Source: Actinomycetes bacterium (lineage in GTDB: Bacteria; Actinomycetota; Acidimicrobiia; Acidimicrobiales; Acidimicrobilacustridaceae). From it: DNA of 64,000 nucleotides. The stretch covers positions 87,202 to 151,201 of the forward strand of contig JAKOVR010000213.1 in the NCBI GenBank assembly GCA_029782025.1, read 5' to 3'. The notes beneath the pieces are model-generated. The model had not been told where the DNA came from, made no database searches, and worked only from the letters and a program-made list of their open reading frames with translations. The position numbers were made by a program, and so were the translations under genes. Positions 30,563-39,277 of the stretch are shown here, in pieces (the first letter of the stretch is position 1; every line of letters starts with the position of its first letter).

Positions 30563-31266
30563 CCATGCCCGACCCGTCCTCATCCCCCGCCTGGCCCGCC
30601 GGCGCTATGTTCGACCTCGACGGCACGCTGATCGACCGTGAGCCGCTGATGATGGAGGCCATCGGCCACGTCTTCACGGCCGAGGGGGTGGCGCTCACGC
30701 CCGAGGAGTCCAGCTACTCGGTGGGCCGGGCCTGGCAGGACGTCTACACCGGGCTGGCCGTCGCCGACCGGCTGGGCTGGGAGTTCGGCCAGTTCCTCGA
30801 CCGCGTCTTCGCCGACGCCGAGCAGATGATCCGCGACGGCGCGGTGCCCCGCATCCTGCCCGGCGGCCGCGAGCTCGTGGTCGAGCTGAAGGCCCACGGC
30901 GTCCCGGTCGCCCTCGTCACCGGGTCGCGCCACAGCGAGGTGCGCCCGGCCCTGCGCCAGCTCGACCTCGTCGGCGTGTTCGACCAGGTGGTGGCGGCCG
31001 ACGACTACGAGCGGGGCAAGCCCGCCCCCGACGCCTACCTGCTGGGGGCCGAGCGCCTGGCCGTCGCCGTGGCGGGCTGCGTCGCCTTCGAGGACAGCGC
31101 CGCCGGGGTGGCTTCGGCCCTGGCCGCCGGCTGTCGGGTCGTCGCCTCGGAGGCGGCCAACCTGCCCGAGGGCCACCCGGCCCGCCAGGACCTCTCCGCC
31201 GCTTCGTGGGTGGTGCCCTCCCTGGCCGACGTGCGGGTCGCCACCCTCGTCGACCGCTTCGCCTGA
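30559..31266 (+). CDS. HAD-family phosphatase (beta-phosphoglucomutase-like)
   Basis: 235 residues. Motif I is FDLDGTLIDRE, motif II LVTGSRHSEV, motif III lysine in ERGKPAPDAYLLGAERL and motif IV FEDSAAGVASALAAG, all of the subfamily I HAD phosphatases with an alpha-helical cap. It hydrolyses small phosphoesters or moves phosphate on a sugar; the substrate is not evident. The ATG overlaps the phosphoesterase stop (ATGA). Confidence 0.9.
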   Translation: MTMPDPSSSPAWPAGAMFDLDGTLIDREPLMMEAIGHVFTAEGVALTPEESSYSVGRAWQDVYTGLAVADRLGWEFGQFLDRVFADAEQMIRDGAVPRILPGGRELVVELKAHGVPVALVTGSRHSEVRPALRQLDLVGVFDQVVAADDYERGKPAPDAYLLGAERLAVAVAGCVAFEDSAAGVASALAAGCRVVASEAANLPEGHPARQDLSAASWVVPSLADVRVATLVDRFA

Positions 31267-31268
31267 CC

Positions 31269-31293
31269 CGCCCCATCGGGACACCGAGGGGCG
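31269..31293. terminator. Hairpin between HAD gene and lipoprotein gene
   Basis: CGCCCC-A-TCGG (31269-31279) pairs with CCGA-GGGGCG (31284-31293) through ten pairs and one bulged A, with a four-base loop. It lies three bases after the HAD stop and 17 bases before the opposing stop and can serve both. Confidence 0.55.
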
Positions 31294-31309
31294 TTGGGCG
31301 TGGAGTCGG

Positions 31310-32020
31310 TCAGCGGGGTGGGGCGGTGAGGTGCACGACGTACCACTCGCCGCGCCAGGAGATCATCGACTGGACGACGAAGGACTGGGTCTTGCCGTTG
31401 ACCCGGTAGCGCACCTTGCTGCCGAGCACCCGCCAGTAGGCGCCCTTGTTGTACTCGACCCCCGGCTTGATCCAGGCCGCGTTGGCCGAGGGCACATCCA
31501 TCCCGAGCAGCTCGGCGGAGGCGGCGTTGGCGCCGAGCACCTTGTGCAGGTCGTGGACCTCCCGCTTGTAGATGGCCACGAGCCGGTTGTTCCAGTCGCC
31601 GACCGGGTCGCTGATGCCCTTCACCTGCTTGTAGGCGCTGAGGGGGAAGAAGAAGGCCATCGCCTTGTCGGCGTCGTCGGTGACGATCCCCTGCCACAGC
31701 GCATCGAGGCGGGCCTGGAACTCGCGGCTGTCGACGACGGGCTTGGTCTCGGTCTGGGGCAACGAGCCCGGGTCGACGGTCGTGGCCGGGGCCGCGGTGG
31801 CCATCGGCGTCGACGGTGGGGCGCCGCCGTCGACGGTCGCACCGGTCGCTGCACCGCCGGACCCCGCACCGGCCCCGGTCGACGAGCTCCCCCCGGCGGC
31901 ACCGGCACCGGCACCAGCGCCGGGGCCGGCTTCGTCGGCGCCCTTCAGTCCGCACGACGCGGCGAGGAGCAGGGGAGCGAGCAGGAGGACGGCGGGACGG
32001 GCGCCGCAGCGGCGGATCAT
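31310..32020 (-). CDS. Lipoprotein, unknown function
   Basis: 236 residues from ATG 32020, with TAGCGT (complement of 32028-32033) seven bases before it. The signal sequence ends in the lipobox LAASC. A Gly/Ala/Thr-rich linker follows to about residue 85; the rest is a folded domain (FFFPLSAYKQVKGISDPVGDW, WIKPGVEYNKGAYWRVLG) resembling NTF2-like or SnoaL-like stress proteins, but the match is weak. It is divergent from the GH94-like gene, and the two promoters overlap. Confidence 0.68.
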   Translation of the reverse strand: MIRRCGARPAVLLLAPLLLAASCGLKGADEAGPGAGAGAGAAGGSSSTGAGAGSGGAATGATVDGGAPPSTPMATAAPATTVDPGSLPQTETKPVVDSREFQARLDALWQGIVTDDADKAMAFFFPLSAYKQVKGISDPVGDWNNRLVAIYKREVHDLHKVLGANAASAELLGMDVPSANAAWIKPGVEYNKGAYWRVLGSKVRYRVNGKTQSFVVQSMISWRGEWYVVHLTAPPR

Positions 32021-32052
32021 GGCCGGGACGCTACCCGTTAGCGTTGGGGCCG

Positions 32053-34371
32053 ATGGTGCACGGAGCGGGCCCCGGGGGGATGGCGGTCGCACGGCCCGGC
32101 GGGGCGATCGGGCGGTGGACGACCGGCCCCGACGGCGAGGACGCCTTCGCCCTCGACCCGCCCGCCGGCACCGGACCCGACGGGTCGCCCGAGCGGATGT
32201 GGCACCAGCTCGGCAACGCCGCCATCACGGCCACCGCCCACGCCGGCGGGTGGCTCGAGCTGTGGTCCACGGCGCGGGGCATGGTGCGCCTCACCGGTGC
32301 TCCCGGCGGGTGGGGGCCGGTCGGCGCCGGCCGCCGGTCGATCCGGGCCACGTGGGGCGCGGGTGAAGCCATCTGGGACGCGACGTTCGCCCCGCCCGGG
32401 GCCCCGACGGGAGACGGCTCCGTCGCCGTCACCCGCCGGGTGCGCACGCCCCGGGCCGACCGGCCCTGGCTGCTGGTCGAGGTCGAGGTCCGGGCCCACG
32501 GCACCGGGCTGCCGGCGTGGTGGGAGGAGCACCTGGTGCCCGACGTCGACCACCTCCTGCTCGGTGCGCTCATGAGTCCGGCGGTCCCCCCGCCGCCCGG
32601 CTACCGGTGGCGCGACCGGCTGGTGTGGCGCGGGCTCTACGGCCTGTCGGGCTCGGTGCGGGCGGCCACCCTGCTGGCCCGGCGGGCGGTGAGCCGATCG
32701 CTGCTGCGCCCGCCCACCTTCCGTCGCCCGTGGCGGGCGGTCGTGTCCTGCCCCCGGTTCCCGGTGGACCCGTCCCACGACGCCGAGGCGGCACCGGTGG
32801 ACCGGTCGCTCCCCGCCGTCGCCGTCGTCGCCCTCGATCCCGGCCGGGAGGTGGCGGGCGACGGGGGCCGGCTGTGGGTGCGGTGCTCGGCGGCCGAGCG
32901 GGCGGCTGGTCGCGCCGTGCTGCGCTTCGCCGTCGTGCTGGCCGAGGCCGAGGCCGACGTGCCGGCGCTGGCGACCGAAGCGGCGGCGGCGGGCCCGGCC
33001 GACCTCGACTGGTCGTCGTTGCTGGCCCTCCACCTCCCCGACGCGCCGTGGCTGGAGCGCGAGACCCGCTGGCACGCCGCCTACCTCCTCGGGGCCCGCC
33101 AGCACGACGCCCACTTCGGCCGGGCCTACGTGAGCCAGGGCTCGGCCTACGCCTTCGCCCACGGTCTCCACGGTGCGCCCCGCGACTACGCCATCTTCTC
33201 GGTCCCCCTCGCCCACATCGATCCGGCGGCGGCCCGGGCGATGGTCGAGGTGATCCTGGGGCTCTCCCGGCCGAGCGGGGCCCTGTACTACGCCCACTTC
33301 GGACGCGGGCAGGTCAGCTCCGGCGGCATCCACGCCGCCCCGACCGACCTGCCGCTCTTCCTCCTGTGGGCCGCGGCCGAGTACGTGGCCGCCACCGGCG
33401 ACGTCGGACTGCTCGACGCGCCCGTCCCGGGCGGCGGGCCCCAGGGCGGGTCCGTGGCCGAGCGTCTGGTCGCCACCTGGCGCTACCTGCGTGACCGCGT
33501 CGGCCTCGGGCCCCACGGCCTGCTGCGGGTCGGCTCGGGCGATTGGAACGATCCCATCTCGGCCATGGTGCCGGACCGGGCCGCCTTCCACGACCGGGGC
33601 GAGTCGATGTTCAACACGGCGATGGCCTGTGCCGTGCTGCCGATGGCCGCCGACCTCCTCGCCGGTCACGCCCCCGACGATGCGGCCGGGATGCGGGCCG
33701 TCGCCTCGGACCTGCGCCGTGCCGCCGAGGACACGGCCTGGACCGGGCGCTGGTTCCTGCGCGGGTTCGACGGCCGGGGCGGCCCGGTGGGGGAGGAGCA
33801 CCTGTTCCTCGACGCCAACGCCTGGGCACTCATCGCCGACCTGGGCTCGGCCGCCGACGGCCGGACGCTGGCAGCCGAGATCGGCACCCGCTGCGACGAC
33901 CCGTCGCCCATCGGCGCCACGATCCTGGACCGCCCCCACCCCGTGCGCTTCGGGATGCTGGCGCCCGGGTGGGACTGCAACGGCGGGGTCTGGGCCGCGG
34001 TCAACGCCTTCCTGGCCTGGGGCTATGCCCGGCACGATCCCGAGCGGGCGTGGCGCTCGCTGGCCCAGCAGTCGCTGGCCGCCCACGCCACCGCCTACCC
34101 GGACCGGTGGCTCGGGGTGTGGAGCGGGCCCGACGCCTACAACGCCCACTTCGGGTCCGAGCCCGGCGGCACCTTCGTGCAGCCGGCGACGCCGATGGCG
34201 GAGTTCCCGATCATGAACGCCAACGCCCACGCCGGCCCGTTGCTGGCCCTGCTGAAGGTGCTCGGGATCGGGCTCGGTACGGCCGGCCCGATGGGCTCGA
34301 CGATCCCGGCCCCGTGGGAGCTCCGCACCGCCCTCGGCGCATTCGGTGGCGACGCGGCGATGCCGGACTGA
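32053..34371 (+). CDS. GH94/GH36-like glycoside hydrolase or phosphorylase
   Basis: 772 residues from ATG 32053, eight bases after TAGCGT (32039-32044). The N-terminal 300 residues are beta-sandwich-like; the C-terminal part is an (alpha/alpha)6 barrel with GSGDWNDPI near 494-502, which places the general-acid aspartate as in GH94 phosphorylases, and FLDANAWALIADLG. The position equivalent to the GH94 end motif is GPDAYNAHFGSEPGGTFV. The substrate is unknown; GH94 enzymes split beta-glucosyl disaccharides with phosphate. It is cytoplasmic (no signal peptide). Confidence 0.72.
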   Translation: MVHGAGPGGMAVARPGGAIGRWTTGPDGEDAFALDPPAGTGPDGSPERMWHQLGNAAITATAHAGGWLELWSTARGMVRLTGAPGGWGPVGAGRRSIRATWGAGEAIWDATFAPPGAPTGDGSVAVTRRVRTPRADRPWLLVEVEVRAHGTGLPAWWEEHLVPDVDHLLLGALMSPAVPPPPGYRWRDRLVWRGLYGLSGSVRAATLLARRAVSRSLLRPPTFRRPWRAVVSCPRFPVDPSHDAEAAPVDRSLPAVAVVALDPGREVAGDGGRLWVRCSAAERAAGRAVLRFAVVLAEAEADVPALATEAAAAGPADLDWSSLLALHLPDAPWLERETRWHAAYLLGARQHDAHFGRAYVSQGSAYAFAHGLHGAPRDYAIFSVPLAHIDPAAARAMVEVILGLSRPSGALYYAHFGRGQVSSGGIHAAPTDLPLFLLWAAAEYVAATGDVGLLDAPVPGGGPQGGSVAERLVATWRYLRDRVGLGPHGLLRVGSGDWNDPISAMVPDRAAFHDRGESMFNTAMACAVLPMAADLLAGHAPDDAAGMRAVASDLRRAAEDTAWTGRWFLRGFDGRGGPVGEEHLFLDANAWALIADLGSAADGRTLAAEIGTRCDDPSPIGATILDRPHPVRFGMLAPGWDCNGGVWAAVNAFLAWGYARHDPERAWRSLAQQSLAAHATAYPDRWLGVWSGPDAYNAHFGSEPGGTFVQPATPMAEFPIMNANAHAGPLLALLKVLGIGLGTAGPMGSTIPAPWELRTALGAFGGDAAMPD

Positions 34372-34397
34372 CCGCCCTCGCGGATACCGTGCAGCCC

Positions 34398-34877
34398 ATG
34401 GACGCCCGACCCGACGCCCACCCCGACCATGCCCGACCCCCGCAGGCCCACGGCGCCGGCGCCGACGACGCCATCGAGGAGGTGGCCGAGGAGGTGGCCG
34501 AGGAGGCGGCGGCCGGGGTGTCGCACCTGGTCGAACACGCCGTCGAGGCCGAGCTGGCCAGCGGTCGCCGCGAGGCCACCCCGGAGGCGGTCAAGCGGAG
34601 CCTGCTCGCCCGCCTCGCCATCATCATCGGGGGCACGGTGTGCGTGATCACCGGCCTGATCCTGCTGGTCATCCCCGGCCCCGGCATGGTCGTGCTGGCC
34701 ATCGGCCTGGGCCTGCTCGCCACCGAGGTGCCCTTTGCCGCCCGGCTCCTCGAACGGGTGAAGAAGCGCTTGCCTCAGGACGCCGACGGGAAGCTCCCCC
34801 GGTCGGCCATCGTCACGATGGTGGTGATGACCGTGCTCGCCACGTCGGCCAGCATCGCCTGGATGTTCGTGCGGTAG
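34398..34877 (+). CDS. PGPGW-type (TIGR02611-like) membrane protein
   Basis: 159 residues. An acidic N-terminus (IEEVAEEVAEEAA) to about residue 70 is followed by two membrane segments joined by VIPGPGMVVLAIGLGLLATEV, then a basic stretch ERVKKRLP and one more hydrophobic segment at the end. The PGPG loop is the mark of the family, which is of unknown function. TACCGT at 34385-34390 lies seven bases before ATG. A pentamer repeat follows the stop. Confidence 0.75.
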   Translation: MDARPDAHPDHARPPQAHGAGADDAIEEVAEEVAEEAAAGVSHLVEHAVEAELASGRREATPEAVKRSLLARLAIIIGGTVCVITGLILLVIPGPGMVVLAIGLGLLATEVPFAARLLERVKKRLPQDADGKLPRSAIVTMVVMTVLATSASIAWMFVR

Positions 34878-34880
34878 CGC

Positions 34881-34915
34881 CCGGCCCGGCCCGGCCCGGA
34901 CCGGACCGGACCGGA
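34881..34915. repeat. Seven tandem CCGG(C/A) pentamers
   Basis: Three CCGGC units (34881-34895) followed without a break by four CCGGA units (34896-34915). It fills the whole gap between two convergent genes; the next gene's stop codon begins at 34919. Such a tract could vary in copy number by slippage, and it contains self-complementary CCGG steps. Confidence 0.85.
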
Positions 34916-34916
34916 C

Positions 34917-35660
34917 CTACATGTGGTGGATCGTCCAGGTGATGACCACGGTGGTCGTCCCGCCGGGGCCCCTGGCGCTCACCGTGGTCTGCTGCGGCGT
35001 GCCCGCCGTGCAGCTGAGGCTCACCGGGTAGGTGCCGTTCAGGGGGAGGTTGCCCTTGAGGGGCGCGGCGAAGGCGTCGGCCACGCTCCCAGCGGCGAGG
35101 GCCACCGCGGTGGCATCGGCGGTGGACCAGGTGGCCGACGCCATGACGCTCGACTGGGTGCCCATGCAGTGCACCTGGGTGTCGCCCATCGGACCGCTGG
35201 CGCTGAGGGTGGGCTTCGGGGCGGCGGTCGTGGTGGGGGCCGCCGTCGTCGTGGTGGCACGGGTGGTGGAGGTGGTGGCCGGTCGCGTGGTGACGGTCGT
35301 CGACACCCCCGGCGCCGTCGTGGCCGTGGACGACGAGGCCGGGGCGGCCGCGGTGGTGGTGCTGGCGGGCCCGGCCGTCCCGTCGGTGGCGGGTTCGCTC
35401 CCCGGCACGCCGGTGCCGTCCGGGGCGGCGCTCGTCCCCGGCGCCGTGGCCGGCGTGGTGGCCCGAGGGTCGGTGCCGGCTGGGCCCGCGGTCGATGCCG
35501 TGGCCGGTCCGGCGGCCACCGCGCCGCTCCCGCCCGAGCACCCGGCCGCCCCGATCAGCGCCGCGCCCGTCGCCGCCGCGGCGAGGACCGACGCGGTGGT
35601 CACCGACCGGCGACCCGTCGGCCGCGGGCGCGTCCCCGGGCGCGGGCGGGGGTCTGACAT
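34917..35660 (-). CDS. Thr-rich lipoprotein, unknown function
   Basis: 247 residues. A basic N-terminus and a signal end in the lipobox-like GAAGC; a long Thr/Ala/Pro/Ser linker follows to about residue 150 (ATTTTAAPTTTAAPK). The final 95 residues form a beta-rich domain with three cysteines (QVHCMGTQ, VSLSCTAGTP). It shares one base with the preceding gene (TGATG), so its translation is coupled to the SURNod19-like protein. No family is recognised. Confidence 0.65.
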   Translation of the reverse strand: MSDPRPRPGTRPRPTGRRSVTTASVLAAAATGAALIGAAGCSGGSGAVAAGPATASTAGPAGTDPRATTPATAPGTSAAPDGTGVPGSEPATDGTAGPASTTTAAAPASSSTATTAPGVSTTVTTRPATTSTTRATTTTAAPTTTAAPKPTLSASGPMGDTQVHCMGTQSSVMASATWSTADATAVALAAGSVADAFAAPLKGNLPLNGTYPVSLSCTAGTPQQTTVSARGPGGTTTVVITWTIHHM

Positions 35661-36697
35661 CAGCCCGTGAAGCCCGGCGTCACGACCGGCACGGGTCGGG
35701 TGGTCGTGGTGGTGCTCGACGGAGGCGTGCCCTGATCACCGAGCCAGAGGTACATGACGCTCATGCCCATCACGGCCTCGTGGGGCGCGGAGTTGTCGTA
35801 GGTGGAGGTGACCTTCAACAGCTCGCCCTTGGTGACGGTGTCGTGGGTGGGGCAGGGGGTGATCTTGTCGATGAGCCCCTGCACGTAGATGGCGGCGTTC
35901 TCGCAGATCGGGGTGCCGTCCTCGTGCTCGGTGGCGATGCTGATCCCGCCGTCGTGCATGTGTCCGCCGATGCCCACGATGTAGCCGTTGTCGGGCATGG
36001 CCCACGTCTTGGACCGGACCTCGACCCCGCCGGGGCCGCCGTTTCCGGGCACGTCCCAGGTGTCGCCGGCTGGGCAGTGGCGGGCGTCGGCCCAGTAGGG
36101 CGTGAGGAAGCGGGTGTTGTCCGCCGTGGCCCCGTACTGCACGCCCATCGTGTACTTGACGTACACAGTGTGGGGCTGGTCGGTCATGTTCATGAGGTGC
36201 CAGACGGCGCCCCACAGGTCGTCGGCCTTCACCTCGAGGGCGTAGGGGTCGCTGAAGGCGATCGGCGTACGCTCGACGCCGGTGCCGATGAGGGGCTGGA
36301 CGTCCACGCCCTGCACCTGCCGGTCGGGGCAGGCGGTGTCCTTCTTGCCCACGGCGCCGATCACGAAGTGGTGCATGTGGACGTCGTGGTGGCCGAAGGG
36401 GTTGCCGTTCTCGTCGACCAGATCGAAGGTGACGTACTTGAGGCCGTAGGCGCCGTCGGGTCGGGGGACGACGCCGGCGCTGTCGTCCTGCCAGTGGGCG
36501 CCGCCGTAGGCGTCGAGCTGGAACGGGCCGAACTTCTCCACGATCTCGGTGGTGGGCCCGCCCCCGGGCGGCGCGTTGTAGACGGGCGTGACCGCGGCCG
36601 CGGCCGGCCGGGGCGCGCCGGTGTCGGCCGTGACCCCTATGGCCCCGACGAGCAGGGCGGCGAGGATGGCTCGGATCGGACGAGCGGGTGATGCCAT
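35660..36697 (-). CDS. Secreted SURNod19-like protein with His motifs
   Basis: 345 residues from ATG 36697; the longer frame to 36736 adds residues before a clear signal peptide (IRAILAALLVGAIGV). The mature protein has HHDVHMHHFVIG near residue 90, a long middle with HLMNMTDQPHTVYVKYTM, and GYIVGIGGHMHDGG near 235 followed by EDGTPICENAAIYV and MGMSVMYLWLGD. These blocks recall the plant stress up-regulated Nod19 family and the histidine sites of copper type II monooxygenases. A bound metal is likely but unproven. It is coupled to the next lipoprotein gene. Confidence 0.6.
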   Translation of the reverse strand: MASPARPIRAILAALLVGAIGVTADTGAPRPAAAAVTPVYNAPPGGGPTTEIVEKFGPFQLDAYGGAHWQDDSAGVVPRPDGAYGLKYVTFDLVDENGNPFGHHDVHMHHFVIGAVGKKDTACPDRQVQGVDVQPLIGTGVERTPIAFSDPYALEVKADDLWGAVWHLMNMTDQPHTVYVKYTMGVQYGATADNTRFLTPYWADARHCPAGDTWDVPGNGGPGGVEVRSKTWAMPDNGYIVGIGGHMHDGGISIATEHEDGTPICENAAIYVQGLIDKITPCPTHDTVTKGELLKVTSTYDNSAPHEAVMGMSVMYLWLGDQGTPPSSTTTTTRPVPVVTPGFTG

Positions 36698-36787
36698 TGG
36701 CTGCCTCGGTTCGGGTCCCCCGGGCCGCGCCACCATGGGCGGGGCCGGCCTTCAGCTGAACTGAAGATACTCGGGCGGGCTGGCGGT

Positions 36788-36804
36788 GTCAGACCCGATC
36801 TGAC
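36788..36804. promoter_or_regulatory. Inverted repeat between divergent genes (possible operator)
   Basis: GTCAGACCCGATCTGAC is a perfect 6 bp inverted repeat with a 5-base centre in the 144-base gap between the SURNod19-like gene and the acetyltransferase gene. Size and place fit a dimeric repressor site. No regulator gene is adjacent, so the binding protein is unknown. Confidence 0.35.
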
Positions 36805-36841
36805 GCCACACGGGTGACCGCCTTCCCGACAGGAGCACGCC

Positions 36842-37663
36842 GTGACCACGCTGACCGCCGACCCCCACGAACGCCTCGAAGACGGTGCTTCCGCCGCCAC
36901 GCCCGAGGGCGACAACCTGCTCCTCGACTACGCCCGGGCCGAGGCCGATGCCTTCGGCGCCCTGGCCACGGCGGTGAACGGCCGGGTCGAGCACGACGAC
37001 GACCTGGGCGTGGCCCTCCACGACACCGGCGTGGCGTCGCCCTTCGGCAACACCGCCCTCTGCACCGCCCCGGTCCCGGCGGACCGCACCGCCGAGCTGG
37101 CCGCCCGGCTCCAGACCTTCTTCGGCGGCGGGGCGGGCGGGCCGTACCTGGTCTTCTGCCCCTGGCCGACCGGTGACCTCGCCCCCTTCGGGTTCCACCG
37201 GGTGGGCCACCCGCCGCTCATGCTGCGCCCCGCCGGCGGCACCGCGCCGGTGGTGCCGGGGCTGCGCATCGTGGCGGTGGACGACACCGCCGGGCTTGTC
37301 GATTTCGAGCACACCCTGATCGAGGCCTACCCGGCGCCGGAGATGGCCGGTGCCCCGGTCGGCACGATGCACGGGCCGGGGTTGCTCGACACCCGCTGGC
37401 GGTTCTTCGTCGGCTACGAGGGCGACCGCCCGGTGGCCACGGCCGCCGCCTGGGTGGCGCCGACGCTCACGATCGTCGAGCAGGTCGCCACCCGCGACGA
37501 GTGCCGTGGCAAGGGCTACGGCGCCGCCCTCACGGCCGCCGCCACCTTCGCCGAGCCGGCCAACCCGGCGATGCTCATCGCCTCCGACCCAGGCCGGCCC
37601 GTGTACGACCGGCTCGGTTACCTGCCGCTGCTCCGCTACTCGCTGTGGCTCGGCCTGCGCTGA
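36842..37663 (+). CDS. GNAT-family acetyltransferase
   Basis: 273 residues from GTG 36842, preceded by AGGAG. The C-terminal half has the acetyl-CoA loop, ATRDECRGKGYGAALTAAAT, and the terminal PVYDRLGYLPLLRYSLW that is common in GNAT proteins. The N-terminal half (residues 1-130) may be a degenerate second GNAT unit. The acceptor is unknown. Confidence 0.82.
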   Translation: MTTLTADPHERLEDGASAATPEGDNLLLDYARAEADAFGALATAVNGRVEHDDDLGVALHDTGVASPFGNTALCTAPVPADRTAELAARLQTFFGGGAGGPYLVFCPWPTGDLAPFGFHRVGHPPLMLRPAGGTAPVVPGLRIVAVDDTAGLVDFEHTLIEAYPAPEMAGAPVGTMHGPGLLDTRWRFFVGYEGDRPVATAAAWVAPTLTIVEQVATRDECRGKGYGAALTAAATFAEPANPAMLIASDPGRPVYDRLGYLPLLRYSLWLGLR

Positions 37664-37760
37664 GCGGGCCGGCCGTTGATCTTGGCCACCGCGACCTCGT
37701 CGTCCGCCCCGACCTCGTCCACCGTCTTCCACCCCAACCGTCACCCACCTGGAGAATCCC

Positions 37761-38051
37761 ATGCACCTCGGTACCTACACCTTCACCGGCGATCCCGGCG
37801 AGCTGCTCGCCGCCTACGACCGCCTCATGGCCCAGTTCCCGTCCAGCGCCCTGTTGTGGCACCTGTGCGTCGCCACCGACACGGGCATGGTCATCTACGA
37901 CACGTGCCCGTCGTCGGAGGACTTCCGCGCCTTCTCGACCGACCCGACGGTGCGGGCCTCGATGCGGGCCTCCGGTCTCCCCGAGCCGCAGGTCCAGTCC
38001 CTCGGCGACGTGCACAACGCCGTCGCCAACGCCGCCCTCGCCGGCCACTGA
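37761..38051 (+). CDS. Small alpha/beta-barrel-like protein, unknown function
   Basis: 96 residues starting MHLGTYTFTGDPGELLAAYD, preceded by a GGAG ribosome site (TGGAGAATCCC). Conserved-looking blocks are HLCVATDTGMVIYDTCPS and DFRAFSTDPTVRASM; the fold is probably ferredoxin-like. The length and pattern resemble the small ABM-like protein at 19171 but the sequences differ. No function can be given. Confidence 0.65.
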   Translation: MHLGTYTFTGDPGELLAAYDRLMAQFPSSALLWHLCVATDTGMVIYDTCPSSEDFRAFSTDPTVRASMRASGLPEPQVQSLGDVHNAVANAALAGH

Positions 38052-38158
38052 GCCGCGCCCGCTCGGACCTCGTCACCGCCGAGGCGACGTGGTCCGCCGC
38101 GCTCGACCAGGAGGTGCGTCGATCGCGGATTCTTCGACCTCACGCAGCGCCGCCGCGG

Positions 38159-39112
38159 TCATGATGCGAGTCGGGCCGGCCCGCGGAACACCTGGTCGGT
38201 ATGCCACGAGACGTGCGCCAGTGCTGGAGGTGGCTCGCCTCGTTGGGGCTCACGGAGCTCGTGCCCGACGAGGTCGAGCACGAGTTGCTCGGCGGCGGGC
38301 GTGCGAGCGACGAACCGCTTGGAGACATTCACTCGGAGGTCGGCACTGATCCCCAGGACGCCGCAGTCGAAGAGGACGTGATGGAGGCTGCACACGCACA
38401 GCCCGTTGTCGACGGAGTCAGGTCCATCGGCAGACCACCACCGGATGTGTGCGGCTTCGAGACCGACCGCGGTGCGGTCCAACCAGCCGTCGTATCCGCA
38501 GACGGCGCAGCGGTATTCGTAGGCCGTCAGGATCCGTGTTCGGAAGGTGGGGTCCCGTCGGCGGCGAGCGCCCTCTTCGACTCGGGCTCGCACGAGTGAT
38601 AGCTCGGCGGCATCGAGGTCGAGACCAACTGCGATGGCGATGTCGTCGTGCAGCGAAACAGGCCAGTTCTCCTCGAGCAGATACCGGGCGATCAGGACTG
38701 CGAGCGCGCTGTCTTCTTCGAGCGCGGCGACGAAGTCATCGGTGAGCTGACCGACCGCGCCGGCGTCGAGCAGTTGCCTGCCGCTCGCGTTGAGGTCAGG
38801 AAGGTCGCCGCGATGTGTCGTGATGGTCCAGAGGTGGTCATCGTTGGCGAGTCGTCGGAAGGCGTGGTTGGGCTGGCTCGGATTGGGTGGTCCGTACGAG
38901 TCGAGCAGCTCGGCCAGCGGGGACGCCGCTTCAGCCCACGGGATGGAGCGGTGCCCGGCGGCGAGCTGCCCGAGCGCGTAGAGCAGAAGCAGCGGCTTGT
39001 GGGGCGACCGTTCGCCGGACTGCCGTTGGTGCTGCCGGATCGATGCCACCCGTCGGAGCCACAGATCACGGTCCGCTGGGCTTGCCACGGTCAAACCATG
39101 GCACAGCGGCAT
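38159..39112 (-). CDS. SBD-HNH restriction endonuclease (phosphorothioate-DNA dependent type)
   Basis: 317 residues from ATG 39112. The N-terminal half, with PHKPLLLLYALGQL followed by EAASPLAELLDSYGPP and NHAFRRLANDDHLW, resembles the sulfur-binding domain of ScoMcrA-like enzymes that recognise phosphorothioate DNA. The C-terminal half is an HNH nuclease: CAVCGYDGWLDRTAVGLEAAHI and DNGLCVCSLHHVLFDCGVLGI. It would cut DNA modified by Dnd systems of invaders (type IV restriction). No dnd genes are present in the window. Confidence 0.8.
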   Translation of the reverse strand: MPLCHGLTVASPADRDLWLRRVASIRQHQRQSGERSPHKPLLLLYALGQLAAGHRSIPWAEAASPLAELLDSYGPPNPSQPNHAFRRLANDDHLWTITTHRGDLPDLNASGRQLLDAGAVGQLTDDFVAALEEDSALAVLIARYLLEENWPVSLHDDIAIAVGLDLDAAELSLVRARVEEGARRRRDPTFRTRILTAYEYRCAVCGYDGWLDRTAVGLEAAHIRWWSADGPDSVDNGLCVCSLHHVLFDCGVLGISADLRVNVSKRFVARTPAAEQLVLDLVGHELREPQRGEPPPALAHVSWHTDQVFRGPARLAS

Positions 39113-39277
39113 GCTCGCCCGCCCAGGCCCGCCGAAGATCAGGATGTGGAGATGCGTACGGCGTCCACCGACGGCCGTTCCGCCACCCGGAGGCATACCA
39201 CGTCCGCAACCCCTACCGATGTACCCAGGGCTGACGTCGTCATCGCTGGATCTCGTCACCGAGATCGTCGGGCGGTG

